Assembly: GCF_024498135.1 (NCBI RefSeq)
Contig: NZ_JANHOH010000005.1
Coordinates: 62,001-126,000, forward strand
DNA: 64,000 nucleotides
Source of the DNA: Mucilaginibacter aquariorum
Lineage (GTDB): Bacteria > Bacteroidota > Bacteroidia > Sphingobacteriales > Sphingobacteriaceae
Reading direction: 5' to 3'
The translations under genes were made by a program, and so were the position numbers. The notes beneath the pieces were generated by a model. The model did not search any database, was not told the origin of the DNA, and saw nothing but the letters and a program-made list of their open reading frames with translations. Shown piece after piece: positions 34,527 to 42,139 of the stretch (positions within the stretch are counted from its first letter, which is position 1; each line of letters starts with the position of its first letter).

Positions 34527-35176
34527 GCACATTTACATCACTCATAAAAGTACTAACCAACCCATCGCATTTGCGGGCATTGCTATCGTTTAATAAAAAG
34601 GGGTATCTGGAAGATATAGGCTGGTTCAAGGCATTTGATACCAGATCACCCGTAGATCAAAATGGCAGCCCGATACCATGGGTTACCTACTCTTTTATTG
34701 ACTTTATAAAAACCAGGCTTACCAAAGAACATACTGTATTTGAGTTTGGATCTGGCAACTCCACCTACTTTTATGCCAAGTATGCAGGTGTGGTGGTATC
34801 TGTTGAGCATGATAAGCAATGGTTTGATAAAATTGAAAAATCTACAGATAAACCCGATAACTCTGAACTGATATATTGCGAACTGCAGCGCGATGGTGAT
34901 TACTGCCGTATGCCTGTTAAATTGGATGAAAGATTTGACATCATTATTGTTGATGGTCGTGATAGGGTTAACTGCTGTAAGCAGGCAGTTGAAGCTTTAA
35001 CGCCTAATGGAGTTGTGGTGCTGGATGATTCTGAACGTGAAGTGTATAAAGAGGGGGTAGATTTTTTGCTGAGCAAAGGCTTTAAGCATTTATTGCTTAG
35101 CGGTATATCGCCGGGGCTTTTCTACCGTAAATCAACATCTGTATTTTATAAACCGGATAATTGCCTGGATATTTAA
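34523..35176 (+). CDS. Methyltransferase-like protein of the glycan operon
   Basis: A 217-residue soluble protein with a Rossmann methyltransferase core: VFEFGSGNSTYFYAKYAGVV (motif I) and SVEHDKQWFDKI, then DIIIVDGRDRVNCCKQAVEA and VVVLDDSERE. It has features of FkbM-like or class I SAM-dependent enzymes. The proposed start is TTG, sharing TTGA with the end of the flippase gene, a form of translational coupling. Probable substrates are sugars or peptides of the exported glycan. The call as methyltransferase rests on the motif I and acidic strand pattern. Confidence 0.72.
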   Translation: MSTFTSLIKVLTNPSHLRALLSFNKKGYLEDIGWFKAFDTRSPVDQNGSPIPWVTYSFIDFIKTRLTKEHTVFEFGSGNSTYFYAKYAGVVVSVEHDKQWFDKIEKSTDKPDNSELIYCELQRDGDYCRMPVKLDERFDIIIVDGRDRVNCCKQAVEALTPNGVVVLDDSEREVYKEGVDFLLSKGFKHLLLSGISPGLFYRKSTSVFYKPDNCLDI

Positions 35177-35177
35177 T

Positions 35178-35948
35178 ATGGCAAAAGAAATTATAAGCGG
35201 CAACGTAAAAAACGCGTACAACGAATTTTATAAGACTCATGACGAGGCCTGGCGTATGTTGGGTGCCAAATATAAGGCGCAGCATATTATTGATGTTTGC
35301 AAAGGGCAATCATTTAAAAAAGTGCTTGAAGTTGGGGCCGGCGATGGTAGTATATTAAAGTTATTATCTGACCAAAATTTCGCTCCCGAATATTACGCTG
35401 TTGAAATATCTGATAGCGGCGTGGCGCACATCAAATCGCGCGATATCAGGAACCTAATATCGGTACAGGAGTTTGATGGTTATAAGCTGCCGTTTGAGGA
35501 CGATAGTTTCGATTTAATTATCTTGTCGCACGTGTTAGAACATGTAGAGCACGAGCGCCTGCTACTGCGCGAAATTAAGCGCGTGAGCAAGAATTTTGTG
35601 ATAGAAGTACCCATTGACTATAAGCCCGGCGTTGATAAGCGTATAAAGCATTTCCTGGCTTATGGCCATATCAATGTTTATACCCCAACATCCTTAAGGT
35701 ATTTATTGCAGACAGAAGGGTTCGAAATAAAGAAAGATCTTACTTCCATTATAGAGCCCGAGGTTACCCGCTTCAACACTTTTATTAATCAGAAAAAATC
35801 AAAAAGCTTTATTGCCGAAATAAAAATTGCGGCAGAATATGCTGTAAAGAACGTACTGGTTAAGTTAAGCGATAAGTTTAACGAGAAACTGGCCAATGCC
35901 TACACGGTACTTTGCACCAAAACAGATAAACAGGCAGATATATTCTAA
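35178..35948 (+). CDS. Class I SAM-dependent methyltransferase
   Basis: A 256-residue protein with the methyltransferase type 11 pattern: VLEVGAGDGSILKLL (SAM-binding motif I, about 49-63), YAVEISDSGV (acidic motif), FEDDSFDLIILSHVLEHVEH (motif IV and post-motif) and a KRVSKNFVIEVPIDY strand. It starts one base after the previous stop codon, so it is co-transcribed and probably modifies the same glycan or its lipid carrier. The C-terminal part (about 190-250) is helical and not conserved with general methyltransferases. Confidence 0.87.
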   Translation: MAKEIISGNVKNAYNEFYKTHDEAWRMLGAKYKAQHIIDVCKGQSFKKVLEVGAGDGSILKLLSDQNFAPEYYAVEISDSGVAHIKSRDIRNLISVQEFDGYKLPFEDDSFDLIILSHVLEHVEHERLLLREIKRVSKNFVIEVPIDYKPGVDKRIKHFLAYGHINVYTPTSLRYLLQTEGFEIKKDLTSIIEPEVTRFNTFINQKKSKSFIAEIKIAAEYAVKNVLVKLSDKFNEKLANAYTVLCTKTDKQADIF

Positions 35949-36008
35949 ATTTGCAAACCTATCACTACGATAGATAAATCACTAATTCACTAATTCAATA
36001 ATTCAAAA

Positions 36009-36923
36009 TTGTCTACTGCACCCATAGCGCTTTTTGTTTATAACCGGCCCGAGCATACGAGCCAAACCATTAGCTATTTGCAAAAAAATTTGCTGGCGGC
36101 CGAATCGCACCTGTTCATTTTCTCTGATGGGGCAAAAGCAGATGCAGATAAAGCAAGTGTTGATGAGGTGAGGAAGATAGCCGCTGGGGTATCAGGCTTT
36201 AAATCGGTAGAAGTTATTGAGCGCGAGCAAAACATGGGCCTGGCCAATTCTATCATCAGCGGGGTTACGCGGTTGGTTAACGAATACGGCAATGTAATTG
36301 TATTTGAAGATGACCTGGTATCGTCGCCCTATACATTGCAATATTTTAACGATGCTTTAACGCGTTATGCCGATGAGGAGCGGGTAATGCATATTGGCGC
36401 CTATATGTTTGATCTGCCGGATAAAACCCTGCCCGAAACATTCTTCTTCCGATCGGCCACCAGTTGGGGATGGGCAACCTGGGCACGCGCCTGGAAAAAC
36501 TTTGAACCGGATATTGATAAGCTTATGGCGCAGTTTGACGCCGAAAAGATACAACGCTTCTCGATAGATGGCACCATGAATTTCTGGAAGCAGATGCAGG
36601 AATTTAAAGCCCGTAAAAACAACTCATGGGCCATACGCTGGTATGCCTCGGTCTTTCTAAAAAATGGGCTTACGCTTAATCCCAGTCATTCGCTTATCCA
36701 TAATATTGGGCATGATGGTACCGGCGTGCACTCCAATATCGAACATATGTACGGCGTACAGGTAGCGCAGCAACCCATTAAATCTTATCCTGATGTATTA
36801 AAAGAGAATGAACAGGCTTACCATGCCATAAAATACTTCTTAAAGAACAGGAAAGGCAGCTTTTTACAGCGTGGATTACGCCTTGCTAAGCAACTAAAGG
36901 CAAAATATTTGTCGAAAAAGTAG
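36009..36923 (+). CDS. Family 2-like glycosyltransferase
   Basis: A 304-residue GT-A fold glycosyltransferase: APIALFVYNRPEHTSQTISY at the start, IFSDGAKADADKASVDEVRK, then NMGLANSIISGV and VIVFEDDLVSSPYTLQY, where EDD is the metal/nucleotide-sugar motif. It resembles sugar transferases annotated GNT-I-like or GT2. The likely start codon is TTG at 36009. It ends the flippase-methyltransferase run, although a 60-base gap and AT-rich spacer separate it from the previous gene. A terminator follows about 160 bases later. Confidence 0.82.
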   Translation: MSTAPIALFVYNRPEHTSQTISYLQKNLLAAESHLFIFSDGAKADADKASVDEVRKIAAGVSGFKSVEVIEREQNMGLANSIISGVTRLVNEYGNVIVFEDDLVSSPYTLQYFNDALTRYADEERVMHIGAYMFDLPDKTLPETFFFRSATSWGWATWARAWKNFEPDIDKLMAQFDAEKIQRFSIDGTMNFWKQMQEFKARKNNSWAIRWYASVFLKNGLTLNPSHSLIHNIGHDGTGVHSNIEHMYGVQVAQQPIKSYPDVLKENEQAYHAIKYFLKNRKGSFLQRGLRLAKQLKAKYLSKK

Positions 36924-37166
36924 AAATTATTAACATTTGGCCAAATTATATAAATGTTGTTAGTAAAAAAATATCATTTTTATATTGTCTACTAAGTATA
37001 TAGATATTATATTTGACTAATTGTTATATATCCTACCCAACCAATTGTTCTTTATAATATAATGAGGTCAGTAAAAACATAAAAAGAGAAAACCACAAGT
37101 TTTCTCTTTTTTGTTTATAAAACATTGGTGCGTTCTTTGGTGTTATACCTAAAAAGAAACTAAACC
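36924..37166. other. AT-rich intergenic region with terminator
   Basis: About 240 AT-rich bases with no open frame worth noting. A terminator-like hairpin lies at 37081-37112. No repeat family seen elsewhere in the window is recognised here. Confidence 0.5.
37081..37112 (+). terminator. Intrinsic terminator
   Basis: AAAAGAGAAAAC (37082-37093) and GTTTTCTCTTTT (37099-37110) form a perfect 12-bp stem with a 5-nt loop and then TT. It would end the glycan operon. Confidence 0.75.
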
Positions 37167-37409
37167 ATGATAGAAGAGAAAGATACCACCCCCGCCGAAA
37201 AAGACGGCAAATACGAGTTTCAGATGCATTACTCGGGCCGCGAAGTATCCTGCCGGGTAGAGAAAGAGCAAAACAAGCTTATTGTACATATAGAAGATAA
37301 CATTGAAGCCGAGCTGACTATTCAGGATGATGGCTCTGTTGTACAAACCGGCGGTAACGAATTGCCCGATTCTGCCATAGATTATATTAAGAAACGTATA
37401 TTAGGCTAA
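37167..37409 (+). CDS. Small acidic protein of unknown function
   Basis: An 80-residue soluble acidic protein (MIEEKDTTPAEKDGKYEFQM and so on), with three or four short beta strands predicted from the alternation (KYEFQMHYSG, VSCRVEKEQNKLIVHIED, EAELTIQDDGSV). It has one Cys and no signal peptide. I do not recognise a family. It lies after a terminator and before a long inverted repeat, so it is probably its own transcript. The regular beta pattern and normal base composition argue for a real gene. Confidence 0.65.
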   Translation: MIEEKDTTPAEKDGKYEFQMHYSGREVSCRVEKEQNKLIVHIEDNIEAELTIQDDGSVVQTGGNELPDSAIDYIKKRILG

Positions 37410-37418
37410 CAGAATAAG

Positions 37419-37565
37419 AGTTTTACCACAGAAATCATAAAGATAATCATAAAGAGCACTGAGCTTTAAGCGTTATAAATATCTGTTAATGTTTAATACC
37501 GCTAAAATTAACTCCGTGCTCTTTGTGTTTTTCTCTCCGTGCCCCTCTGTGGTTTAAAAAGCAGA
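37419..37565. repeat. Imperfect long inverted repeat (CACAGAG type)
   Basis: TTTTACCACAGA, then AAAGAGCACTGAG at the left, and ACTCCGTGCTC, then CTCTGTGGTTTAAAA at the right, are imperfect reverse complements over about 140 bases. A related block with ACACAGAGAACACGGAG and TTCTCTGTGTGCTTTG lies at 46430-46490. Confidence 0.6.
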
Positions 37566-37572
37566 TATTTAA

Positions 37573-38667
37573 ATGAACACAGCCTATCTTAACCAAACCC
37601 TTCGTATCCTGCTGCTTTTTGTACTGGTTTTTGGCATTCTTTATATAGCCTCGGCTGTGTTAATACCACTTACTTTCGGCGTTGTATTATCCATGCTGCT
37701 TTTGCCAATATGCCATTGGCTGCAAAGCAAGGGCATGAGTAATGGCTTTGCCTCTATTTTAAGTGTAGTGGTTTTACTAATTGTAATAGGTGGGCTTGTT
37801 ACTATGCTGCAGTATCAATTAAGCGATCTGGTAAATGATCTCGGAAAGATCGAAGAGCGGGTAAATAATATAATTGCCGGCCTTAAAGATTATGTAAAAC
37901 AACATTTTGGCATATCACATAGCGAGCAGCAAAAGATAATTAAAGAACAGCAAGGTACCAGTATGGGCAAGGCCGCGGGTATGGTTACTACGCTAATAGG
38001 TTCATTGGCCGGTATTTTGATTGATACGATATTGGTTTTGGTTTATACTTTCCTGTTCATTTTTTACAGGGCGCACTTTAAAAAATTTATACTGCAATTA
38101 TTTAAGCCCGATAACCGTAAGGAAACCGAAGCTGTTTTGGATAATGCCGGCAAAGTAACCCAAAACTACCTGGGCGGGCTGGGCCTAATGATAGTAATGC
38201 TTTGGATAATGTATGGCATTGGTTTTACAATAGCTGGCGTTAACAATGCCTTGTTCTTCGCGGTGTTGTGTGGCATATTGGAACTGGTACCTTTTGCCGG
38301 TAACATTACAGGGACATCTATAACCGTTTTAATGGCCCTGGCGCAAAGCAGCGATATTACAGTGGTGATAGGTGTACTGATCACCTATAGTTTGGTGCAG
38401 CTTATTCAAACCTATGTACTGGAGCCACTCGTAGTAGGCGATAGGCTCAACATTAACCCGCTGTTTACTATTCTTATTATTGTAATAGGCGAGGCCGTTT
38501 GGGGAATACCGGGTATGATACTGGCCGTGCCCTTGCTGGGCATGTTTAAAATAGTTTGCGACCATTGCGAACCGCTAAAAGATTATGCCTTTTTAATAGG
38601 CCCGCCAAAAGAGAAAAAAGGCGAAGAGGGTAATTTTATTACCCGCATGTTTAAAAGAGATAAATAA
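37573..38667 (+). CDS. AI-2E family transporter/permease
   Basis: A 364-residue inner-membrane protein of the AI-2E/PerM family (YdiK, YdbK type). Features are the first helices (ILLLFVLVFGILYIASAVLI then PLTFGVVLSMLLLPICHWLQ), the long periplasmic or cytoplasmic coiled stretch (DLGKIEERVNNIIAGLKDYV), a helix LIGSLAGILIDTILVLVYTF and the C-terminal family signature GDRLNINPLFTILIIVIGEA with GIPGMILAVPLLGM. Members export small molecules, or ions in some cases; substrates are mostly unknown. It is a single gene here. Confidence 0.9.
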   Translation: MNTAYLNQTLRILLLFVLVFGILYIASAVLIPLTFGVVLSMLLLPICHWLQSKGMSNGFASILSVVVLLIVIGGLVTMLQYQLSDLVNDLGKIEERVNNIIAGLKDYVKQHFGISHSEQQKIIKEQQGTSMGKAAGMVTTLIGSLAGILIDTILVLVYTFLFIFYRAHFKKFILQLFKPDNRKETEAVLDNAGKVTQNYLGGLGLMIVMLWIMYGIGFTIAGVNNALFFAVLCGILELVPFAGNITGTSITVLMALAQSSDITVVIGVLITYSLVQLIQTYVLEPLVVGDRLNINPLFTILIIVIGEAVWGIPGMILAVPLLGMFKIVCDHCEPLKDYAFLIGPPKEKKGEEGNFITRMFKRDK

Positions 38668-38696
38668 CCCAGGCTATCTGAATACGGTTTGTATAC

Positions 38697-39644
38697 TTAT
38701 TTTTTGGCTGCCACAAAACCCTTAACGTTCAAAGATATAGTACTTGCATGCGGCATACCTAAGGTTTGCCCCGGTATAGTGGTAAGATAAAGTTTTAGGT
38801 AACTTTCCATTATAGCGGTACTCATTTTTATGTAATGCTTCTCAAAATCGGGGTCGCCCATAAAACCTATCAGTGGCTTGTTATAATGCATTACGCCTTT
38901 ATTATCCACAGTAACTGAAAAAATGTAGTCAAAGTCCTTGTACGCTTTATTGATAGTGATATAATATTTAGGGTTAAGGTAGTCATCATCCGTACTAAAG
39001 TTGTTATCAATGTAACTGGGTTTAGTTACCTTTTTTACAACAGTAACCTGCGGGCTTTTGCTTATCAGCTGTACTGGTTGCGATGCTGCAAACGCTTTTT
39101 TAATATCGGCATTGGCTTTATCTACCAGTCCTTTAACATAAATACTGTCCTTACGACTTGGGCGTTGCAGCGTGGCAATATCTGTACGTAATTTGTTCTT
39201 GATGTAATCTTCAGAAAACAGGCGCATGGTTACGCGCGATTTATTCAGGTTGATGGAGTCACCTGAGGCTTCCAGCAATTCAAACACCAGACTATCCTTG
39301 CTCATGTGTTTCACTTTTAAGAAAGCGTGGGCGGTATTAAAAACCGAATCGGTACCCAGGGCAAGCGGAAAGTTTAAATACTGCTTTTTAACCGGACTAT
39401 ACAAAGCAGCCGAATCGTCAGATACAAAACGCAGCTTCCAATCTGGCGATAAATGGAAACCATATTCGTTGTACGATAGTCCATTTTTTTGCAGGCGCGA
39501 CACTTCTAAAAAGGTGATGCCTTCTATGCTTTTAAAAGATATTTTAGATTTTTCCTTTTTTTTGGGGCCGCAAGCTGTAAGGAAAATTAGAGATGTAATT
39601 ACTAATATGTTGGTTTTTAGTGTTTTTTGATAGATAACGGGCAT
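38697..39644 (-). CDS. Lipoprotein of unknown function
   Basis: A 315-residue lipoprotein. The start at 39644 (MPVIYQKTLKTNILVITSLI) gives a signal sequence and lipobox LTAC at residues 23-26, while an open frame extending to 39722 would place a long unstructured piece before it. The mature part contains LQKNGLSYNEYGFHLSPDWK, a SPVKKQYLNFPLALG strand and, in the last third, YYITINKAYKDFDYIFSVTV. I recognise no known domain. It is read in the same direction as recO but is separated from it by about 110 bases. Confidence 0.72.
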   Translation of the reverse strand: MPVIYQKTLKTNILVITSLIFLTACGPKKKEKSKISFKSIEGITFLEVSRLQKNGLSYNEYGFHLSPDWKLRFVSDDSAALYSPVKKQYLNFPLALGTDSVFNTAHAFLKVKHMSKDSLVFELLEASGDSINLNKSRVTMRLFSEDYIKNKLRTDIATLQRPSRKDSIYVKGLVDKANADIKKAFAASQPVQLISKSPQVTVVKKVTKPSYIDNNFSTDDDYLNPKYYITINKAYKDFDYIFSVTVDNKGVMHYNKPLIGFMGDPDFEKHYIKMSTAIMESYLKLYLTTIPGQTLGMPHASTISLNVKGFVAAKK

Positions 39645-39754
39645 GTTGCTAAAATATAAAAATTGTTTTAGTTGCAAAGGCTGGCTTGTGTTAACAATAG
39701 TAATGTTTTGGTATGGGAGCATTGTTTGATATTATCCAAACGAGCGTATTAAAC

Positions 39755-40480
39755 CTACCCCAAAACCTCTTCCAGCACCTCGTGCGAACGGATGTTACCG
39801 AAACCCTCAATATGCATAGCATAGTATTCCAGCAGTTTGTTGATGAGGTAGCGGCGTTCATCGTTGCTTAGTTTAACGTCGTCAATATTGCCGAAATTGC
39901 TTTGCAGCAGGGTATAAAAGTTCTTAGTATGCGGAGGAGACAGGTACGAGAGGCTATCAGGCTTGTAATTACTGAATACGCCATCTTTCATATCAAAAAA
40001 ATTAGCTTCTGCCATCAATCCCCCATGGGGGTAAAAGCCCAGGTATCGCGTCAGCTGAACTAAAAATAACAAGTGAAAGTTTGCCAATCCACGGGTTTTA
40101 TGGTCAAGCAGCTCAATCGCATTAAAAATAAAATCAAATATGGCTTCATCAGGCGTTTGTTGCTTAACGGCTTTGTACAGCACCTCGTTCAGGAACATGG
40201 CAATGCAGCTTTTTATTACATCATAAGGGATGGTTTGCAGTGTGGGCGAGTTCTTAAGCTCGGTTATGCGCTGCACATTCCCATTACTTTTATGATAAAC
40301 AACCATATCAACCAAATGCAGTGGCTGCAGCATGTTACGGCTTATTTTGGCTTTCGGTTTTCTTGCCCCATTTATAATGTACGATTGCAAACCAAACTTC
40401 TCGGTGAAAATCTGTACCACAACACTGCTTTCGCTGTAATCGGTGGTTTTAAATACTATGCCACGGGTTTTATGCAGCAT
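39755..40480 (-). CDS. recO: DNA repair protein RecO
   Basis: A 241-residue RecO. The N-terminal OB fold starts HKTRGIVFKTTDYSESSVVV, with QSYIINGARKPKAKISRNML and LQPLHLVDMVVYHK following, and the C-terminal helical part has RGLANFHLLFLVQLTRYLGF. RecO anneals single-stranded DNA and works with RecR to load RecA at gaps. The Cys4 zinc site found in many RecO proteins is absent here, as in several Bacteroidota versions. Its start overlaps the end of dgkA by 11 bases, so the two are coupled. Confidence 0.9.
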   Translation of the reverse strand: MLHKTRGIVFKTTDYSESSVVVQIFTEKFGLQSYIINGARKPKAKISRNMLQPLHLVDMVVYHKSNGNVQRITELKNSPTLQTIPYDVIKSCIAMFLNEVLYKAVKQQTPDEAIFDFIFNAIELLDHKTRGLANFHLLFLVQLTRYLGFYPHGGLMAEANFFDMKDGVFSNYKPDSLSYLSPPHTKNFYTLLQSNFGNIDDVKLSNDERRYLINKLLEYYAMHIEGFGNIRSHEVLEEVLG

Positions 40481-40835
40481 GGAATAACAGTAAAATTTTT
40501 GGTAAGAAAATAATTAAACCTGTTACCAATGTAAATATGGCTACTATTAGTACGGCTGCCGCGCTTATATCTTTTACATGCCCTGCCAGTTTATTGTAGC
40601 CCGGCGATACCAGATCTACAAGTGCTTCTATCCCTGTGTTAAAAAGTTCCATCATCAATACAATGGCAATGCAAAGAGTTATCCAATGCCATTCGCTGGT
40701 GCTTATGTTAAAATAACATCCCATCGCAATCGCTATCAGCGCGATAGAAACCTGGATCCTAAAGTTTAGTTGTGTAGTAAAGGCATACCCAAGGCCCTTT
40801 AACGCATAACCAACACTCAGGATAAATTTTTTCAT
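40470..40835 (-). CDS. dgkA: Diacylglycerol kinase family membrane protein (DgkA-like)
   Basis: A 121-residue three-helix membrane protein of the DgkA/undecaprenol kinase family. The conserved active-site stretch reads MELFNTGIEALVDLVSPGYN, followed by KLAGHVKDISAAAVLIVAIF, with the family's Glu, Asn and Asp residues present. Members phosphorylate diacylglycerol or undecaprenol in the inner membrane. It lies five bases after the small membrane protein gene and overlaps recO by 11 bases, giving a three-gene operon read from the promoter at 41076-41083. Confidence 0.92.
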   Translation of the reverse strand: MKKFILSVGYALKGLGYAFTTQLNFRIQVSIALIAIAMGCYFNISTSEWHWITLCIAIVLMMELFNTGIEALVDLVSPGYNKLAGHVKDISAAAVLIVAIFTLVTGLIIFLPKILLLFHAA

Positions 40836-40840
40836 TACGC

Positions 40841-41026
40841 TTAACGTTTTTTAAAGTTCGCTATCAATAGCATTATAAAACTGATACAACCCGCCAGCGC
40901 AAAACCAGCCGATGCACCATTACAGATATCCTGATACGTACCCGGGGGTACAAACAGTGCTGCCGATGCAAATAGTATAAGAGCTATACCCAATAATAAA
41001 TAAGTGCGGGCAACCTGATTTTTCAT
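40841..41026 (-). CDS. Small two-helix membrane protein
   Basis: A 61-residue protein with two membrane helices (YLLLGIALILFASAALFV and GFALAGCISFIMLLIANF) joined by PPGTYQDICNGAS and ending KKR. No known family is recognised. It is the first gene of the dgkA-recO operon, with a good promoter 50 bases upstream and a five-base gap to dgkA, which supports it as a real gene. Confidence 0.72.
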   Translation of the reverse strand: MKNQVARTYLLLGIALILFASAALFVPPGTYQDICNGASAGFALAGCISFIMLLIANFKKR

Positions 41027-41075
41027 GCTTAAGTTTATATTATAAATGAGCAGCTAAAGCTTGTTTAGCTTAGTA

Positions 41076-41083
41076 CAAAGATA
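41076..41083 (-). promoter_or_regulatory. Promoter of the small-protein/dgkA/recO operon
   Basis: TATCTTTG on the minus strand, followed by TACTAAGC, 50 bases before the ATG at 41026. A/T-rich DNA lies upstream. Confidence 0.7.
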
Positions 41084-41162
41084 TTTTATTTATGTTAGCA
41101 ACGGGTAACACATGCTTTACAGTATATAATCAACAAGCATTAAAAATTAGCGTTATACTAAG

Positions 41163-41939
41163 ATGGATCTGAAATTGACTAACAAGGTGGCCATTGTGTT
41201 GGCAGCAAGCAAGGGCTTAGGCAAAGCTATCGCAGTGGCATTATCTGCCGAAGGCGCGAAAGTTATTATTGGCTCGCGCGATGAAGAGGCATTGAACAAA
41301 ACCGCTGCCGAAATTAAGCAGTTAACAGGTAATGATGTTGTAGCTATACCGGTTGATGTATCCAACGCGGCACAGGTTACAGCATTTATAGATAAGGCTG
41401 TCGCTGCCTTTGGCCGGGTAGATATTTTACTGAATAACGCGGGCGGCCCACCCTTTGATAAGTTTGAAAATTTTGATGACGAGCAATGGCAAAAGGCTTT
41501 TGATCTGAACTTATTGAGCATGGCGCGTACCAGCAGACTGGTGTTGCCACATCTGCAGAAAACGGGTAGTGGGCGTATTATTAATATTATAAGCGGATCG
41601 GTAAAATCGGTGCTGGCTAATTCTGTACTATCTACCGCTATGCGGATGGGCGTAGTAGGGATGGCAAAGTTAATGGCCGATGAGTTTGGCCCCTATAACA
41701 TCACGGTAAATAATGTGGCACCGGGCCTTATACTTACCGATAGAATTAAACACACCCTGCCAAAAGATGTTGACACAGACGAAGCCATGAAGGAAAAGGC
41801 TAAAAGCATACCACTGGGGCGCATTGGTAGACCCGAAGAACTGGCAGCGCTGGTAACTTTCCTGGCATCAGAGCAGGCTGCATACATTAGCGGGCAAACC
41901 ATACAGGTTGATGGCGGTGCCGGGCGTAATATTTATTAA
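41163..41939 (+). CDS. SDR-like oxidoreductase lacking the usual Tyr/Lys pair
   Basis: A 258-residue short-chain dehydrogenase-like protein. The nucleotide-binding region reads AASKGLGKAIA (14-24) instead of the usual TGxxxGxG, NNAGGPP is present at 91-97 and IISGS at 142-146. Where the classical Tyr-x-x-x-Lys should be, the sequence reads LSTAMRMG (156-163), so Tyr is replaced by Ser157 and Lys by Arg161. The C-terminus has SGQTIQVDGGAGRNIY. A 3-oxoacyl-ACP reductase-like subgroup without a perfect tetrad is known, so this is probably a family trait rather than decay. Its 3' end overlaps the convergent small protein gene by four bases. Confidence 0.87.
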   Translation: MDLKLTNKVAIVLAASKGLGKAIAVALSAEGAKVIIGSRDEEALNKTAAEIKQLTGNDVVAIPVDVSNAAQVTAFIDKAVAAFGRVDILLNNAGGPPFDKFENFDDEQWQKAFDLNLLSMARTSRLVLPHLQKTGSGRIINIISGSVKSVLANSVLSTAMRMGVVGMAKLMADEFGPYNITVNNVAPGLILTDRIKHTLPKDVDTDEAMKEKAKSIPLGRIGRPEELAALVTFLASEQAAYISGQTIQVDGGAGRNIY

Positions 41940-42127
41940 ACTTTTTTGTTGGCCAGCCTTTTCTTTTTCATCGCGCGGAAACCAATAGCGAGTATGCAAC
42001 CAACAACAGCGCCTATTAAAACGCTACCCCATTGCTCATTTTCTGCACCCACAGCAAACAGGCTAAATATCGCGAACAGGATAATAAGCACACCAACAAA
42101 TATTACCACGTAAATTTTAAGATTCAT
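41936..42127 (-). CDS. Small two-helix membrane protein
   Basis: A 63-residue protein with two helices (IYVVIFVGVLIILFAIFSLF and SVLIGAVVGCILAIGF) and a basic C-terminus (MKKKRLANKKV). No family is recognised. A TAACTTTG element lies four bases before the ATG, inside the end of the preceding cotH-like gene, so it probably has its own nearly leaderless transcript. It converges with the SDR gene, with a four-base overlap of the ends. Confidence 0.68.
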   Translation of the reverse strand: MNLKIYVVIFVGVLIILFAIFSLFAVGAENEQWGSVLIGAVVGCILAIGFRAMKKKRLANKKV

Positions 42128-42131
42128 ACGG

Positions 42132-42139
42132 CAAAGTTA
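42132..42139 (-). promoter_or_regulatory. TAnnTTTG element overlapping the cotH-like stop codon
   Basis: TAACTTTG on the minus strand covers the stop codon of the upstream gene and ends four bases before the next ATG. Confidence 0.5.
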
